Source: Nitrosomonadales bacterium
GTDB taxonomy: Bacteria; Pseudomonadota; Gammaproteobacteria; Burkholderiales; Gallionellaceae
Direction of reading: 5' to 3'
DNA length: 64,000 nt
Assembly (NCBI GenBank): GCA_016234685.1
Contig: JACRAT010000026.1
Coordinates: 1-64,000, forward strand
A model generated the notes under the pieces. It did not search any database, was not told where the DNA came from, and saw only the letters and a list, made by a program, of their open reading frames with translations. This document shows, in pieces, positions 9,007-17,763 of the stretch (positions are counted from its first letter, which is position 1; each line of letters starts with the position of its first letter). The translations under genes and the position numbers were made by a program.

Positions 9007-9093
9007 AATGGGCGCCGTTGCTACAGTTGAGCCACCTCCGCCGAGCCTGACAGGTCCACCGATCCGGTGACTGCTGCAGCGCCCCTCGGCGGG
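9007..9093 (-). promoter_or_regulatory. SAH riboswitch upstream of ahcY
   Basis: Minus strand carries the conserved SAH aptamer blocks in order: CCGAGGGGCGCTGC, then TCAGGCTCGG, then GCAACGGCGCCCA. The first and second blocks pair (CCGAG/CTCGG) and the GGGCGC/GCGCCC pairing forms the long-range helix. It ends about 26 bases before the ahcY ATG. This class turns on ahcY when S-adenosylhomocysteine accumulates. Confidence 0.93.
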
Positions 9094-9123
9094 GTGGGTG
9101 ATACAAATGACTTGCTGCTCCTT

Positions 9124-9245
9124 ATCGGTATTTTGGCTACGGCCGCCGCCCTCGCGGCTTAACATCGCAAGCGATGTTAGCCTTCGCCGAAACACTGACA
9201 AACCGCTATGCGGTGGGCCTACAGCCCGGCATCCGCGCGAAGCGC
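9124..9245. repeat. 122-bp tandem repeat, copy 1
   Basis: Identical to 9254-9375 except one base (T9209 versus C9339), with an 8-base spacer between copies. The right end is a copy of the last 27 bases of metK (8 codons plus stop), so this copy carries a detached metK 3' end. The left part contains the palindromic element at 9131-9192. Confidence 0.95.
9131..9192. repeat. TTTTGGCT...CCGAAA palindromic element, copy 1
   Basis: Ends TTTTGGCT and CCGAAA enclose a hairpin: TAACATCGC and GCGATGTTA pair, then a bulged T, then GGC/GCC. The same architecture occurs at 9261-9322, 32505-32565 and, with a longer loop and different stem, at 43119-43217. Function is unknown. Confidence 0.8.
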
Positions 9246-9253
9246 AACACTTC

Positions 9254-9375
9254 ATCGGTATTTTGGCTACGGCCGCCGCCCTCGCGGCTTAACATCGCAA
9301 GCGATGTTAGCCTTCGCCGAAACACTGACAAACCGCTACGCGGTGGGCCTACAGCCCGGCATCCGCGCGAAGCGC
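9254..9375. repeat. 122-bp tandem repeat, copy 2 (overlaps metK 3' end)
   Basis: The right 27 bases are the functional end of metK (stop 9349-9351). The palindromic element occupies 9261-9322. The 121/122 identity with copy 1 indicates a recent duplication or ongoing gene conversion. Confidence 0.95.
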
Positions 9376-10512
9376 GGCTGCCTTGTCAGTGTTTTCCCAA
9401 GTGAAGTCTGGCTCTTCGCGACCAAAATGGCCGTAAGCGGCGGTGTTCTGGTAGATCGGACGCAGCAGATTCAGCATCTGCACGATGCCCTTGGGACGCA
9501 AGTCGAAGTGGCGTTTCACCAACTCGGTGATCTGCTCGTCCGAGACCTTGCCCGTACCATAGGTGGTGACCATGATGCTGGTAGGTTGCGCCACGCCGAT
9601 GGCATAGCTGATCTGCACCAGACACTTGTCGGCCAAGCCTGCGGCGACGATGTTCTTCGCCACATAACGGCCTGCGTAAGCTGCGGAGCGGTCAACCTTT
9701 GAGGGATCCTTGCCGGAGAACGCGCCGCCACCGTGGGGAGCTGCGCCGCCGTAGGTGTCGACGATGATCTTACGGCCAGTCAGGCCGGCATCACCGTGCG
9801 GGCCGCCGATGACGAAACGACCGGTCGGATTCACCAGATATTTGATCTCGCCCTTGATGAGTTCCTTCGGCAATACCGGCTTGATGACTTCTTCGATGAC
9901 CGCTTCGCGGATCTGCTCCAGCGTCATCTCTGGCGTGTGCTGAGTCGAGAGCACCACGGTGTCGATGGAGCTAGGCTTGCCGTCGACGTACTTCACGGTG
10001 ACTTGCGACTTGGCATCCGGGCGCAACCAACTCAAGCGACCATCTCGGCGCAGTTGCGACTGGCGCTCGACGATGCGGTGCGACAGATAGATCGGCAACG
10101 GCATCAAGGTATCGGTTTCGCGGCAGGCGTAACCGAACATCAGCCCTTGGTCGCCCGCGCCTTGATTCAGATAGTCGTCAGAAGCGCGATCCACACCCTG
10201 CGCGATGTCCGGGCTCTGCGTGCCGTAACACACATGCACCGAACAACCATCCGCATCGAAGCGCAAACTAGGGTCGTCATAACCGATACGACGAATGGTT
10301 TCGCGTGCCACTTTGGCGTAATTCACATTAGCACTGGTCGTGATTTCGCCAGCCAGAACAGCCAAACCGGTCGTCACCAGTGTCTCCGCCGCTACCCGCG
10401 CATAGGGGTCTTGGGCTAGAATGGCGTCCAGAATGGCGTCAGAGATCTGATCGGCGACCTTATCTGGATGACCTTCGGATACGGACTCGGATGTAAAGAA
10501 GTATTCGCTCAT
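9349..10512 (-). CDS. metK: S-adenosylmethionine synthetase
   Basis: Makes SAM from methionine and ATP in the cytoplasm. The 387-residue protein has the expected length and motifs: [13 protein letters not shown] at the N terminus with the ATP-binding His, [10 protein letters not shown], and [16 protein letters not shown] with catalytic Lys and Asp residues. The last eight residues (ALRADAGL) lie within a tandem repeat and are duplicated downstream. It is the first gene of the methyl-cycle group; a divergent promoter is at 10558-10585. Confidence 0.97.
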   Translation of the reverse strand: MSEYFFTSESVSEGHPDKVADQISDAILDAILAQDPYARVAAETLVTTGLAVLAGEITTSANVNYAKVARETIRRIGYDDPSLRFDADGCSVHVCYGTQSPDIAQGVDRASDDYLNQGAGDQGLMFGYACRETDTLMPLPIYLSHRIVERQSQLRRDGRLSWLRPDAKSQVTVKYVDGKPSSIDTVVLSTQHTPEMTLEQIREAVIEEVIKPVLPKELIKGEIKYLVNPTGRFVIGGPHGDAGLTGRKIIVDTYGGAAPHGGGAFSGKDPSKVDRSAAYAGRYVAKNIVAAGLADKCLVQISYAIGVAQPTSIMVTTYGTGKVSDEQITELVKRHFDLRPKGIVQMLNLLRPIYQNTAAYGHFGREEPDFTWENTDKAAALRADAGL

Positions 10513-10537
10513 GGCACTCCGTTATCGGTTAAGTTGG

Positions 10538-10565
10538 TTGAAATCAAAAGAGCCGCGATTATAAC
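10538..10565 (+). promoter_or_regulatory. Promoter for the lipid A acyltransferase genes
   Basis: -35 TTGAAA (10538-10543), 16-base spacer, -10 TATAAC (10560-10565), reading right. Its -10 overlaps the -10 of the leftward metK promoter, so only one polymerase could open the site at a time. Confidence 0.55.
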
Positions 10566-10585
10566 AAGCCTCTCCTTTTTGTCAT
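10558..10585 (-). promoter_or_regulatory. metK promoter
   Basis: Minus strand: -35 ATGACA (rc of 10580-10585), 16-base spacer, perfect -10 TATAAT (rc of 10558-10563). It lies about 45 bases upstream of the metK ATG. Confidence 0.65.
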
Positions 10586-10591
10586 TGATAA

Positions 10592-11470
10592 ATGCAGACC
10601 CAACTTGCTGTCTGGTTACTCGACCTCTCCGCCCGCTTGCCGCTGAGCTGGCTACACCGTTTTGGCACAGCACTCGGCTGGCTCACCTATCGCTCTTCCG
10701 CGCGCTACGCTGAGCGCCTGCGCACGAATCTTGGCCACGAATGGACTAATCAGCCCAAGGATGCTTTCCAGACGGTGCTGAATGCCAGTGTGAGTGAGGC
10801 CGGGAAAAGCATCGCCGAGTTGCCATGGATCTGGCGTCGCCCCCTGACCGACATCGTGGCAAGCGTACACCAGTGCGAGGGCTGGGAGCACGTCGATGCA
10901 GCACTGTCACGCGGCAAGGGGCTGATCTTCCTCACCCCGCACCTAGGTTGCTTCGAGATCTCCGCGCTGTACACCGCCACCCGCATTCCGCTCACTGTGC
11001 TGTATCGCCCTCCCAAGCTGAGTTGGCTGGAGCCACTGATGCGCTCGGGCCGAGAGCGCGGCCAAGTGCGCCTAGCCCGCACCGACATCGGCGGCGTGCG
11101 CACGCTGCTCAAAGCACTCAAGCGCGGCGAAGCCATCGGCCTGCTGCCGGATCAAGTGCCCGGCAAGGGAGAAGGCGAATGGGTTGAATTCTTTGGTCGT
11201 CCGGCTTACACCATGACGCTGGTAGAGCGGCTGGTCCGCTCCACCGATGCCACCGTGCTGATGACCCATGCCGAACGTCTGCCGCAAGGCGCTGGCTACA
11301 CCCTACGCTTCTCGCCGCTGAGCTTCGACGTAACCTGCTCTATCACCCGACAGGTGAACGCCGCCGTGGAAGACACCGTGCGCGCCTGTCCCGCGCAATA
11401 TCTGTGGAGCTACAACCGTTACAAAGTCCCGGCAGGCGTCGAGCCGCCGGCGACAGAAAAGGGCAACTGA
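10592..11470 (+). CDS. LpxL/HtrB-type lipid A acyltransferase
   Basis: A 292-residue lysophospholipid-acyltransferase family protein that adds a secondary acyl chain to lipid A at the inner membrane. The catalytic H-x4-E/D motif is seen as HLGCFE in LTPHLGCFEIS; later blocks VLYRPPK, GLLPDQVPGKGEGEWVEFFG and the N-terminal hydrophobic segment fit. Its stop overlaps the start of the next acyltransferase (TGATG). Which of the pair is the first or second acyltransferase cannot be read from the sequence. Confidence 0.9.
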   Translation: MQTQLAVWLLDLSARLPLSWLHRFGTALGWLTYRSSARYAERLRTNLGHEWTNQPKDAFQTVLNASVSEAGKSIAELPWIWRRPLTDIVASVHQCEGWEHVDAALSRGKGLIFLTPHLGCFEISALYTATRIPLTVLYRPPKLSWLEPLMRSGRERGQVRLARTDIGGVRTLLKALKRGEAIGLLPDQVPGKGEGEWVEFFGRPAYTMTLVERLVRSTDATVLMTHAERLPQGAGYTLRFSPLSFDVTCSITRQVNAAVEDTVRACPAQYLWSYNRYKVPAGVEPPATEKGN

Positions 11471-12351
11471 TGTTAGGCACGTTATTCGCCAAAGTCGGCG
11501 TTTCCATCTTATGGCTGATCCACTTTCTACCGCTCTCGGCACAGGCCGCCATCGGCAACGGGCTAGGCCGATTGCTATACGCAGTCGGGCGTGAGCGCCG
11601 CCGCGTCGCCACCATCAATCTGCATCTGTGCTTCCCCGAACTGAGCGACGAACAGCGCAACGATCTGGTTAGACAGACTTTTTGCGCCTTTGCCCGAAGT
11701 TTCATCGAGCGCGGCATCCTGTGGTGGTCGAGCGCAGAGCGCATCCGTAGCCTGATCCGCGTCGAAGGCCGTGAGCACTTCGAGGCGATCAAGGGACAAC
11801 CCGCCATCCTTCTCACTCCGCACTTTGTCGGCATGGACGCAGGCGGTCAATGGGTCGCCCAGCACACCGACACTGTCTGCATGTACGCCAACCAGAAGAA
11901 CCAATACCTGACCCGACTGCTATTGGAGAAACGCTCGCGCTTCGGCAACCAGCACCTGTATTCGCGCCAACAAGGCCTGCGCCCCATCCTCAAGGGGATG
12001 CGACAGGGAATGCCCTTCATCTATCCGCCGGATCAGGATCAGGGCGTGAAAGATGGCGCATTCATCCCCTTTTTCGGCGTGTCCGCCGCCACCATGACCA
12101 GCGTGCCGCGCATCGCCCAGATGACCGGCGCAAAAGTCGTGCCCAGCCTCACTCGCGTCCTGCCAGGCGGGCAGGGCTATGTGCTGACCTTCTACCCGGC
12201 TTGGGATAATTTCCCGAGTGGCGACGACCTCGCCGACACCCGCCGCATGAACGCCTTCATCGAAGACCGCATCCGCGAAATGCCGGAGCAGTATTTCTGG
12301 CTGCACAAACGATTCAAGAATCGACCCGAAGGCGCAGAGAAATTCTATTGA
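11470..12351 (+). CDS. Second LpxL/LpxM-type lipid A acyltransferase
   Basis: A 293-residue paralogue of the upstream gene. I choose the ATG at 11470, which overlaps the upstream TGA and begins MLGTLFAKVGVSILW, a membrane-anchoring segment; the longer open frame would run into the previous gene. The catalytic motif is HFVGMD (H-x4-D), followed by YPPDQDQGVKDGAFIPFFG. The two genes form a coupled pair likely adding the two secondary acyl chains of lipid A. Confidence 0.9.
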   Translation: MLGTLFAKVGVSILWLIHFLPLSAQAAIGNGLGRLLYAVGRERRRVATINLHLCFPELSDEQRNDLVRQTFCAFARSFIERGILWWSSAERIRSLIRVEGREHFEAIKGQPAILLTPHFVGMDAGGQWVAQHTDTVCMYANQKNQYLTRLLLEKRSRFGNQHLYSRQQGLRPILKGMRQGMPFIYPPDQDQGVKDGAFIPFFGVSAATMTSVPRIAQMTGAKVVPSLTRVLPGGQGYVLTFYPAWDNFPSGDDLADTRRMNAFIEDRIREMPEQYFWLHKRFKNRPEGAEKFY

Positions 12352-12422
12352 TAGTCTGGATTTGGTAGTCGTTCGCTGGTGGTGTTCGCCATTCAACTAA
12401 TGACTGCGCCGAAGGAGCAAAC

Positions 12423-13886
12423 ATGAAATACCACGACCTACGCGATTTCATCGCACAACTGGAAAAGATGGGCGAGCTCAAGCGCATTGCCGCACCGATC
12501 TCCACCCATCTGGAGATGACCGAGATCGGCGACCGCGTGCTGCGCACGCAAGGTCCGGCGCTGCTGTTCGAGAATGTGGTCGGACACAAAATACCAGTGC
12601 TGGCCAACCTGTTCGGCACACCGCGTCGGGTCGCGCTGGGCATGGGCGAAGAGAACATCGGCGCGCTGCGCGAGGTGGGCAAGCTTCTCGCCTACCTGAA
12701 AGAACCCGAGCCGCCCAAAGGACTGAAGGACGCGTGGGAGAAATGGCCGCTGCTGAAGCAGGTGCTTACCATGTCGCCCAAGGTGTTGTCTTCCGCACTG
12801 TGTCAAGAGATCGTTTGGGAAGGCAAGGATGTCGACCTATCCAGGCTCCCCATCCAGCATTGCTGGCCGGGCGATGTCGCACCGCTCATCACTTGGGGGC
12901 TGGTGGTCACGCGCGGGCCGAACAAGCCGCGCCAGAATCTGGGTATCTATCGCCAGCAGGTGATCGCACCGAACAAAGTCATCATGCGCTGGCTCGCGCA
13001 TCGCGGTGGTGCGCTGGACTATCGCGAGCATTGCGAGAAGAATCCGGGAGTACCGTTTCCCATCGCAGTTGTGATAGGCGCTGATCCGGCCACCATCCTA
13101 GGTGCGGTGACACCTGTGCCGGATTCATTGTCCGAATACCAGTTCGCCGGATTGCTGCGCGGCAGCAAGACCGAACTGGTGAAGTGCATCGGCAGCGACC
13201 TGCAAGTGCCCGCTTCCGCCGAGATCGTGCTGGAAGGCGTGATCCATCCCGGCGAGACCGCGCTGGAAGGGCCGTACGGCGACCACACCGGTTACTACAA
13301 CGAGCAGGACAAATTCCCGGTGTTCACCATCCAGCGCATCACCATGCGCCGCGACCCGATTTATCACTCCACCTACACCGGCAAGCCGCCCGACGAACCG
13401 GCGATGCTAGGCGTGGCGCTGAACGAAGTGTTCGTGCCGCTGTTGCAAAAACAATTCCCCGAGATCGCCGACTTCTACCTCCCGCCGGAAGGCTGTTCGT
13501 ATCGCATGGCGGTGGTCAGTATCAAAAAGCAGTACGCCGGACACGCCAAGCGCGTGATGTTCGGCATCTGGAGTTTCCTGCGCCAGTTCATGTATACCAA
13601 ATTCATCATCGTGGTGGACGACGACATCGACACTCGTGACTGGAAAGAGGTCATCTGGGCGATCACCACCCGCATGGACCCAGCGCGCGACACCCTGCTG
13701 GTGGAAAACACGCCCATCGACTACCTCGACTTCGCCAGTCCGGTGTCAGGCTTGGGCGGCAAAATGGGACTGGATGCCACCAACAAATGGCCGGGCGAGA
13801 CCAACCGTGAGTGGGGCACACCCATCGTGATGGATGCGGCGGTGAAGCAGCGCGTGGACGAAATGTGGAATAATCTCGGGCTATGA
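12423..13886 (+). CDS. ubiD: UbiD family 4-hydroxy-3-polyprenylbenzoate decarboxylase
   Basis: Prenylated-FMN decarboxylase of ubiquinone synthesis, 487 residues as expected. The N terminus [22 protein letters not shown], the cofactor and substrate segment around [25 protein letters not shown], and [12 protein letters not shown] are characteristic; the Glu and Arg of the E-R-E catalytic set fall in conserved blocks. A strong Shine-Dalgarno (GAAGGAG) precedes the ATG. UbiX, which makes prFMN, is not in the window. Confidence 0.95.
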   Translation: MKYHDLRDFIAQLEKMGELKRIAAPISTHLEMTEIGDRVLRTQGPALLFENVVGHKIPVLANLFGTPRRVALGMGEENIGALREVGKLLAYLKEPEPPKGLKDAWEKWPLLKQVLTMSPKVLSSALCQEIVWEGKDVDLSRLPIQHCWPGDVAPLITWGLVVTRGPNKPRQNLGIYRQQVIAPNKVIMRWLAHRGGALDYREHCEKNPGVPFPIAVVIGADPATILGAVTPVPDSLSEYQFAGLLRGSKTELVKCIGSDLQVPASAEIVLEGVIHPGETALEGPYGDHTGYYNEQDKFPVFTIQRITMRRDPIYHSTYTGKPPDEPAMLGVALNEVFVPLLQKQFPEIADFYLPPEGCSYRMAVVSIKKQYAGHAKRVMFGIWSFLRQFMYTKFIIVVDDDIDTRDWKEVIWAITTRMDPARDTLLVENTPIDYLDFASPVSGLGGKMGLDATNKWPGETNREWGTPIVMDAAVKQRVDEMWNNLGL

Positions 13887-14025
13887 ACAGGTCAACTATG
13901 ATTTTCGCCTCGATTGAACTTCTAAGCGTGCATCCATGTCCGACTGCTGAAATGAACGCAGCAGCGGCAGCCGTACTTTTTCATGGCCCGCCGCCCTTCG
14001 AACGCAATCCACGCTTGTTGAGCCT

Positions 14026-14790
14026 ATGACTGACACAACCCCCAAAGCGGTGATGACACCGCCCGACATCAAGCCCCACACCGCAACCGCCGAATGGCAA
14101 AAAGAGTTGGCGCGTTTCCTCCTTTCTGCGGGGAAAAGCCGTGAATTCAAAGACTGCAACCTCTGCGACACCCTATCCCAGCTGTTCGACCTCATCGCCT
14201 GTGAAGGCGAGGATCGCAGACTGACCGAAGAATTCATCCGCGAATGCTTCCGCTCCGCCCATCAGGCAGAGGTCACCACCTTCATGCCGCGCCTGTTCGA
14301 ACTCGTCACCAAGCGCGGCGAGATGACTGCCGCCTTCGGCGTACGCGGCGCGGACGAAGGTCGTTTGTTCCTTGAGAACTATCTGGATCGCCCCATCGAA
14401 GACGAACTGGAAGCCAAACTCGGCATCCGCCCCGCGCGCAACAAGATCGTCGAAGTCGGCAACCTAGCCGCCATCTATCCCGGCGCAGTGCGCTGGTTGA
14501 TCGTAGCGCTCACTGCCGAGCTGTATCAGGAAGGCTACGAATGGGTAGTGTTCACCGGCACTTCCGAGTTGCGCAACGGTTTCCACCGTCTTGGCCTGCG
14601 TCCGACCGTGCTTGCACCCGCATCCATCGAAAGCTTGCCTGCCGATGAGCGCGCACGCTGGGGCTCATATTACGACACGCTGCCCTCGGTGATGGCTGGC
14701 AACATCAGCTTCGGCTACAACGAGATCAAGCATTCCTGCCAGTTCCCCAAGGCTGGCATCACCATCCACCCGGCCCATTCCGAAGCATGA
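14026..14790 (+). CDS. Thermostable hemolysin family protein
   Basis: A 254-residue member of the thermostable hemolysin family (PF12261), named after a Vibrio hemolysin; the fold is thought to be acetyltransferase-like. The recognisable core is AAFGVRGADEGRLFLENYLD, KIVEVGNLAAIYPGAVRWL and GFHRLGLRPTVL. It lacks a signal peptide, so acting as a secreted toxin is doubtful. It is the first gene of a coupled operon (ATGA overlap with the next gene), which suggests an enzymatic role in a small biosynthetic pathway, an inference from context. Confidence 0.85.
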   Translation: MTDTTPKAVMTPPDIKPHTATAEWQKELARFLLSAGKSREFKDCNLCDTLSQLFDLIACEGEDRRLTEEFIRECFRSAHQAEVTTFMPRLFELVTKRGEMTAAFGVRGADEGRLFLENYLDRPIEDELEAKLGIRPARNKIVEVGNLAAIYPGAVRWLIVALTAELYQEGYEWVVFTGTSELRNGFHRLGLRPTVLAPASIESLPADERARWGSYYDTLPSVMAGNISFGYNEIKHSCQFPKAGITIHPAHSEA

Positions 14791-16289
14791 GCACACTGTC
14801 CCAAGCCCTCGCCAACCACGCCCAGTCACGCCCAGATGCCATCGCCCTACAAGGCCCGGCGGATGCCCTGAGCTACCAGGCGCTGGCCGACAGGCTGGAA
14901 AAGCTGCGCGCGGAACTCGCCAGCAGCGGCATCCGCCGCCTCGGCCTGCTGGCCGACAACAGCGTGGACTGGGCCGTGGCAGACTTGGCAGCCCTGTCGG
15001 GCGGATTGCTGCTCGTCCCCTTGCCGCCGTTCTTCTCGCCGCAACAACTGCTGCACGCCATCCGCAACAGCGGCCTCGATGCCATCCTGAGCGACCAGCC
15101 TGAGCAAGTACTGACCCTGCTGGGCGGGCAAGGCCAGCGCAGCCGCTTGCAACATGCCGGGCGCTTGGAGCTGATCCGACTACCAGCCTCCGCCAGCACC
15201 CCAGCCCTGCCGCCGCACACCGCCAAGATCACTTACACCTCCGGCACCACCGGCAATCCCAAAGGCGTGTGCCTCAGCCGCGAAGCGATGGAGACTGTCG
15301 CCCAGTCGCTGGCGCAAGTCTCACAGGCCGTGCCGCAAGACCGCCATCTGTGCCTGCTGCCGCTCTCGACCTTGCTGGAGAACATCGGCGGCATCTATGT
15401 GCCATTGCTGGCCGGCGCGACCGCCGTCATCCCACCGCTGGCGCAGGTCGGCCTGCGCGGCGCAGCAGCGCTCGACATTCCGACCATGGTGCACGCCCTG
15501 CACGTGAACCGCGCCAGCAGCGCCATCATGGTCCCCCAATTGCTGCACGCACTGGTCGCCGCCATCGCACAGGGCGCGCCAGCTCCAGCGGCATTGCGCT
15601 TCGTCGCCGTAGGCGGCGCACCGGTATCGCCCAGCTTGCTGGCGCAGGCGCAGCATTTCGGCCTGCCGATCTTTGAAGGCTACGGCCTGTCCGAATGCGC
15701 GTCGGTGGTGGCGGTGAACGCACCCGGCGCACGCAAGCCGGGCAGCGTCGGAAAACCGCTGCCGCATGTACGCCTGAAGTTCGCTGCCGATAGCGAGATC
15801 TACGCGGGTGGCGCAGTGTTTGAGGGTTATCTGGGGCTGGACGAAAAACCCGATGCCGAAGGATTCTGGGCGACTGGCGACACCGGCCATCTGGATGACG
15901 AGGGCTATCTGCACCTGACTGGGCGCAAGAAGAACATGTTCATCACCTCGTTCGGCCGCAACGTCGCGCCGGAATGGGTAGAGCGTGAATTGACCATCCA
16001 GCCGGTGATTGCGCAGGCTATGGTCTACGGCGAAGCGCGTCCGTGGAATGTCGCCATCATCGTGCCGCGCCCACTGCCCGGCGTAGACTTGGCGCAAGCC
16101 TTGCCGCTAGCCATCGCCGCCGCCAACCAGTCGTTGCCCGACTACGCCAGAATAGGAAAATGGCTGATTGCCAGCGCGCCGTTCACCCCGCAAAATAACT
16201 TGCTGACGGCCAATGGCCGCTTGCGCCGTGCCGAGATCTTGACGCAATACGGGCAGACCGTAGACCAATTGTATGAGGAGAGAATCTGA
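14787..16289 (+). CDS. AMP-dependent synthetase/ligase-like protein
   Basis: A 500-residue ANL-superfamily protein resembling long-chain acyl-CoA synthetases. The P-loop-like TYTSGTTGNPKGVCLS, GYGLSECA and the ATGDTGHLDDEGYLHLTGR hinge region are intact. The C-terminal position where the adenylation lysine is expected (NGKLRR in relatives) reads NGRLRR here, so the usual Lys seems replaced by Arg; activity may be weak or different. It overlaps both neighbours (ATGA and TGATG). An acyl-activating role for a fatty or aryl acid is inferred. Confidence 0.9.
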   Translation: MSTLSQALANHAQSRPDAIALQGPADALSYQALADRLEKLRAELASSGIRRLGLLADNSVDWAVADLAALSGGLLLVPLPPFFSPQQLLHAIRNSGLDAILSDQPEQVLTLLGGQGQRSRLQHAGRLELIRLPASASTPALPPHTAKITYTSGTTGNPKGVCLSREAMETVAQSLAQVSQAVPQDRHLCLLPLSTLLENIGGIYVPLLAGATAVIPPLAQVGLRGAAALDIPTMVHALHVNRASSAIMVPQLLHALVAAIAQGAPAPAALRFVAVGGAPVSPSLLAQAQHFGLPIFEGYGLSECASVVAVNAPGARKPGSVGKPLPHVRLKFAADSEIYAGGAVFEGYLGLDEKPDAEGFWATGDTGHLDDEGYLHLTGRKKNMFITSFGRNVAPEWVERELTIQPVIAQAMVYGEARPWNVAIIVPRPLPGVDLAQALPLAIAAANQSLPDYARIGKWLIASAPFTPQNNLLTANGRLRRAEILTQYGQTVDQLYEERI

Positions 16290-16942
16290 TGGCATTCTAT
16301 GAAGAGTTGCAACAAGCCACCGCCGCCGAGCGCAATGCGCTGCTGTCCGTGCCTATCATTGGCCGCGCACTGCAAGGAAAAGTCACGCGGGACGAGTACA
16401 TCGCCTTTTTGACTCAGGCCTATCACCACGTCAAACATACCTCGCCGCTGCTGATGACCTGCGGTGGTCGCGTGCCGGAAAGCCACGAGTGGATCCGCGT
16501 AGCGCTGGCGCACTACATCGAGGAAGAGATCGGCCATCAGGACTGGATCCTCAGCGACATCACGGCCTGTGGTGGCGATGCCGAAGCGGCGCGCCGCAGC
16601 CAGCCCAATCTGCCCACCGAATTGATGGTGGCCTATGCTTACGACACCATCATGCGCAAGAATCCATGCGGCTTCTTCGGCATGGTGTTCGTACTGGAAG
16701 GCACCAGCATCCAGCTCGCCACCCATGCGGCGGGCATCATCAAGCAGACCCTAGGCCTGCCGGACAACGCCTTCTCCTACCTCACCAGCCACGGCTCGCT
16801 CGATCTGGAGCACATCGACTTCTTCGAGAGCGTGGTCAACCGCCTGACCGAGGAAGAAGACAAGCAGGCGGTGATCCACTGCGCCAAGGTGTTCTTCCAC
16901 CTGTACGCCAACATCTTCCGCTCACTGGAGGCAACAGCATGA
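16289..16942 (+). CDS. TenA/heme-oxygenase-like diiron redox protein
   Basis: A 217-residue all-helical protein of the iron-containing redox enzyme (HO-like, PF14518-type) group. Candidate metal ligands appear in YIEEEIGHQDW (E-x-x-x-H type), VLEGTSIQ and DLEHIDFFE, the pattern of HO-like diiron oxidases such as the fatty-acid decarboxylase UndA and N-oxygenases. Its position between an acyl-ligase-like gene and an SDR suggests that it oxidises an acyl substrate. The reaction cannot be told from sequence alone. Confidence 0.82.
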   Translation: MAFYEELQQATAAERNALLSVPIIGRALQGKVTRDEYIAFLTQAYHHVKHTSPLLMTCGGRVPESHEWIRVALAHYIEEEIGHQDWILSDITACGGDAEAARRSQPNLPTELMVAYAYDTIMRKNPCGFFGMVFVLEGTSIQLATHAAGIIKQTLGLPDNAFSYLTSHGSLDLEHIDFFESVVNRLTEEEDKQAVIHCAKVFFHLYANIFRSLEATA

Positions 16943-17736
16943 ATCTGAAAGACAAACGCATCCTAATCACTGGCGCGGCAGGCGGCATCGGGCGGCTGGT
17001 CTGCCTGCTGTTGGCCAACAAGGGCGCAGACCTGCTACTGGCGGATCGCCCAGGCGAAGCGCTGGAGGCGCTGCTGACCGAGATCAATGGCAGCGGCGGC
17101 AAGGCGCGCGTGCTGCACACCAATCTGCTGGAACAGGACGCCGGCGAAAGTCTGGCTCAGGCCGCGCAGGAAGCAGGCGGAGTGGACGTACTCATCAATC
17201 TAGCGGGCATCCTGAGCTTCCGCCTGTTCCAGAATGAGAACGCCGAGAACATCCAGCGCATGTGGCAGGTCAACGTCATCGCGCCGATGCAGCTCACCCG
17301 CGCGCTGCTGCCTGCGATGCTGGCGCGCGGCTCGGGGCGCGTCGTCAACATCGGCTCGATCTTCGGCTCGATCGCCTTCGTCGGCTTCGCCACCTACTCG
17401 GCCAACAAGTTCGCCGTGCGCGGCCTGTCCGAAGCACTGCGCCGCGAACTGGATGGCACGGGCGTGGACGTGACCTACATCGCGCCGCGCTACACCAAGA
17501 CCCCAATCAACGCCGGCGCAGCCGCCCGCATGTCGGAAGCGCTGAAGATGAACATGGACGACCCCGATTTGGTCGCCACCAACATCGTGCGCGCCATCGA
17601 AAAGGACGCCAAAGACTATTACATCGGTTTCCCCGAATGCCTGTTCGTGCGCCTCAACGCCATCCTGCCCCGCGTGGTGGATTGCGCGATGCGCAAACAG
17701 AACGCCCAGATACGCGAATACGCCCGCAACGAATAA
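16939..17736 (+). CDS. Short-chain dehydrogenase/reductase
   Basis: A 265-residue classical SDR. It has the NAD(P) motif TGAAGGIG near residue 13, the INLAG motif (NAG-like), catalytic Ser in VNIGSIFGS and the YSANK (Y-x3-K) active site. I place the start at the ATG that overlaps the previous stop (ATGA). It may reduce or oxidise the product of the upstream oxygenase-like enzyme. The C-terminal segment LFVRLNAILPRVVDCAM could associate with membrane. Confidence 0.9.
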   Translation: MNLKDKRILITGAAGGIGRLVCLLLANKGADLLLADRPGEALEALLTEINGSGGKARVLHTNLLEQDAGESLAQAAQEAGGVDVLINLAGILSFRLFQNENAENIQRMWQVNVIAPMQLTRALLPAMLARGSGRVVNIGSIFGSIAFVGFATYSANKFAVRGLSEALRRELDGTGVDVTYIAPRYTKTPINAGAAARMSEALKMNMDDPDLVATNIVRAIEKDAKDYYIGFPECLFVRLNAILPRVVDCAMRKQNAQIREYARNE

Positions 17737-17763
17737 CCACTTCAACCACACGAGGAAATAGCA

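Noticed and set aside
9124-9375. CRISPR-like repeat pair near metK
   Set aside because: Only two units of 122 bases with an 8-base spacer that include coding sequence; this is a tandem duplication.
13887-14025. Possible small gene between ubiD and the hemolysin-family gene
   Set aside because: No frame with a ribosome site and sensible length was found.
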